Under the pieces are notes generated by a model that worked only from the letters and a program-made list of their open reading frames with translations, did no database searches and was not told the origin of the DNA. A DNA stretch of 64,000 nt from Eremophila alpestris peregrina (lineage: Eukaryota; Chordata; Aves; Passeriformes; Alaudidae): assembly GCA_009792885.1 (NCBI GenBank), contig WMCF01000142.1, positions 324,700 to 388,699 of the forward strand. The letters are read 5' to 3'. The position numbers were made by a program, and so were the translations under genes. Of the stretch, positions 62,522-64,000 are shown in pieces (position 1 is the stretch's first letter; each line of letters begins with the position of its first letter).

Positions 62522-63171
62522 GTAAGACAGGGACCCCGAAACCGGCGGGAAGAAAGGGGGGAGGGAGGCGAGAGGCCGCCGGCCGCGCAGTGAGCCGGGC
62601 ACGCGTGGCCGTGGAGCGAGAGGGCCCGCACCCCGCCCGGAGGGGCCTGGCTTCCCGGAGCAGGCGAGAGCGGGGCTGCGGGAGGTGCCTCCCCCGCTCC
62701 GGCGTGTCCCTCCTCCTGCGCGGCCCGAGGTGCGCCCCGGGGCCCACGCGTGGCCGGGCGCTGCCGCGGGGTGGGCTGCGGGCGGGAGGCGGCGGCCGTG
62801 CGGGTGTGCCCCGGCCAGATGGGGCCGGCCTGAGATCACTTCTTCACCAAACGCTGCGGAGCCAGCAGGGCTGCTGGGATGGCTCCTTGCCGCCGCTGCT
62901 GCTGCTGCTCATATTTTGAAGTGAATCCATGTCCTCCCGTTGTGCTGCTAGATGAGGGTTTCCTACCGCCGCAGCAGTCCCTTTCCTGGGCTCTGGCACC
63001 AGGGACGGCCGGGCTGGGGTGTCACACGGTCACCGCACCGCCCGCACGGCGAGTTCTCCCTTCTCCATTCCTGCCCGATACGCGTATTTCCAGAGACAGA
63101 GAGGTGTAGGTAGATGTCTGTGTAACTTTCGCTTCAGTAACGAGTTTTCCGCCCTTTCTGGGTTTTTGCAG
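62522..63171 (+). other. TWIST1: TWIST1 intron 1 (650 bases)
   Basis: The donor is CCCTAG/GTAAGA 43 bases after the stop codon, and the acceptor is a pyrimidine-rich tract ending GGGTTTTTGCAG/ATGACATT. Mammalian TWIST1 has one intron of similar size at the same place in the 3' untranslated region, with an exon 2 that begins ATGTCATTG. The intron lies more than 50 bases... no, 43 bases after the stop, which is inside the usual 50-55-base limit, so it should not trigger nonsense-mediated decay. Confidence 0.85.
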
Positions 63172-63900
63172 ATGACATTGTTCCCACAGAAGGAGAGAAT
63201 GGACAATCTAGAGACTCTGAAGTTGGATACGATTTTTTTGATCTTGTCTAACAAAAAATGTACCAAGGATTTCTTGGAAATTAGAAGAGTAATACCCAAA
63301 TTCAAAGCAGGGCGTGGGGAGCACTTAAGGAAAGAGAAAGAGAGAAGGGCTTTGGACAGTGACTACCCTCTGGGCGTCGGTACAATCCACACATCTCTAC
63401 ATTCTGATAGAAGTCTGAATCGTTCTTGTTTTTTTTTTTTTTTTATTTTGACGAAGAATGTTGGAATTGAACTTTTTTTTTTTTTTTAATTTGTCCTTTA
63501 TTTTGGTTTTTTTTTTGGGTTTTTTTGCATGCATGCATTCCCAAGAGGTCGTGCCTATGAGCCACTGATGAAAGGAAATACATTATTGTGGACTTTCTTC
63601 ATTCTTGAATGAAACCAAGCAGCCAACCAAAAATATCCCTGTAGAGAGGAAAACCGTTGTTTTTTTTTTTTTTTTTAGGGGGGAATAAGCTGGGCTCGAG
63701 CTGTTATATACCCGGTTTCTAACTTTTTTATTATTATTATTTTTCCTCTGAGAAAAAATAAACATTTTATTTATTTATTGATGACCCATGTTAAAATGCA
63801 AATAGATCCGGTGTCTAAATGCATTCCTATTTTTATGATTGTTTTGTAAATATCACTGTATATTATTTTTCTGCAATAAATAAATATGGTTGAAATTTTA
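63172..63900 (+). other. TWIST1: TWIST1 exon 2 (noncoding, 3' UTR)
   Basis: The noncoding second exon of TWIST1. Blocks that match the mammalian 3' untranslated region as I remember it are ACAATCTAGAGACTCTG, TTCTTGGAAATTAGAAGAG, GCATTCTGATAGAAGTCTGAA, CATGCATGCATTC with AAGAGGTCGTGCC, and the last ~130 bases from TTTATTTATTGATGACCCATG to the poly(A) signal. Visible regulatory words are overlapping AUUUA pentamers (63764-63779), a cytoplasmic polyadenylation-type TTTTAT (63831-63836) and a Pumilio-type TGTAAATA (63845-63852). Several T-runs (63428-63444, 63471-63487, 63659-63676) may vary in length between individuals. The exact cleavage site is estimated. Confidence 0.85.
63875..63884 (+). 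terminator. TWIST1: TWIST1 poly(A) signal, doubled
   Basis: Two overlapping AATAAA hexamers (63875-63880 and 63879-63884) with a GT-rich stretch (GTTTGGTTTCTCTG) about 30 bases downstream. The same doubled signal ends mammalian TWIST1. A further AATAAA at 63757-63762 could give a shorter transcript that lacks the AU-rich and Pumilio-type elements. Confidence 0.85.
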
Positions 63901-64000
63901 ATAACCTTAAAGTTTGGTTTCTCTGAGAACTCAGGGTTAGAACTGTAGATAAATACCTGCTTGTTGAGCTGTAAAGACACCCAAGAGAGAGAGGGCACTA
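63901..64000. other. TWIST1 3' flank
   Basis: The last 100 bases beyond the predicted cleavage site. No gene is visible. In other vertebrates HDAC9 lies further in this direction and contains TWIST1 enhancers, but it is outside the window. Confidence 0.6.

Larger units (their letters stand above)
61830..62880. promoter_or_regulatory. TWIST1: TWIST1 CpG island
   Basis: Continuous GC- and CpG-rich DNA covering the late leader, the entire coding sequence and the 5' half of the intron. The G-rich coding patch at about 62113-62160, which encodes the glycine tract, also fits the G-quadruplex pattern. CpG islands over the whole first exon are usual for TWIST1 in other vertebrates. Confidence 0.8.

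Noticed and set aside
61845..62525. 226-codon frame overlapping TWIST1
   Set aside because: It is a +1-type shadow of TWIST1 with proline/arginine/glutamine-rich low-complexity output and no domain.

Overview
The window looks like nuclear DNA of a bird. It holds two intronless-coding bHLH transcription factor genes, FERD3L and TWIST1, both on the + strand. The interspersed repeats I could recognise are CR1 non-LTR retrotransposon pieces, and three of them keep the ATTCTATGATTCTATGA-type 3' end typical of avian CR1. I saw no bacterial-type gene organisation, CRISPR array or tRNA/rRNA gene. The bird assignment rests on the CR1 ends; another sauropsid cannot be excluded from sequence alone.

Layout. 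Positions 1 to about 42.4 kb are an AT-rich gene desert. It contains degraded CR1 fragments (about 17.0, 19.1, 20.2, 32.4-33.1 and 37.4-37.9 kb), a 450-base assembly gap at 22994-23443 that abuts a (GGGAA)n array, and stretches that may be conserved regulatory DNA. None of the short open frames there looks like a protein gene; the only one with a family resemblance (32789-33049, minus) is a CR1 reverse-transcriptase remnant. From 42.4 kb the composition changes: CpG-rich DNA begins, FERD3L lies at 44133-44696 with a TATA box just upstream, and its likely poly(A) signal is at 45182. An intergenic interval of about 16-17 kb follows, with two isolated CpG-rich blocks (about 56.5-57.2 and 60.1-60.6 kb) and a GGAA microsatellite. 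TWIST1 fills the right end: promoter elements at about 61.52-61.62 kb, coding sequence 61909-62478 inside exon 1, an intron at 62522-63171, and a noncoding exon 2 that ends after a double AATAAA at 63875-63884.

Biology. TWIST1 and FERD3L are neighbours in the same head-to-tail order in mammals (FERD3L upstream of TWIST1), so this is a conserved developmental locus. TWIST1 acts in mesenchyme, neural crest, limb and cranial suture development; FERD3L acts in ventral neural progenitors. The flanking desert and the CpG-rich blocks are the natural places to look for their enhancers. The most useful leads are the orphan CpG islands, the gap beside a G-quadruplex-prone repeat, a short upstream ORF in the TWIST1 leader, and a perfect 13-bp hairpin at 13975-14020. 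I did not find a convincing new biological system.
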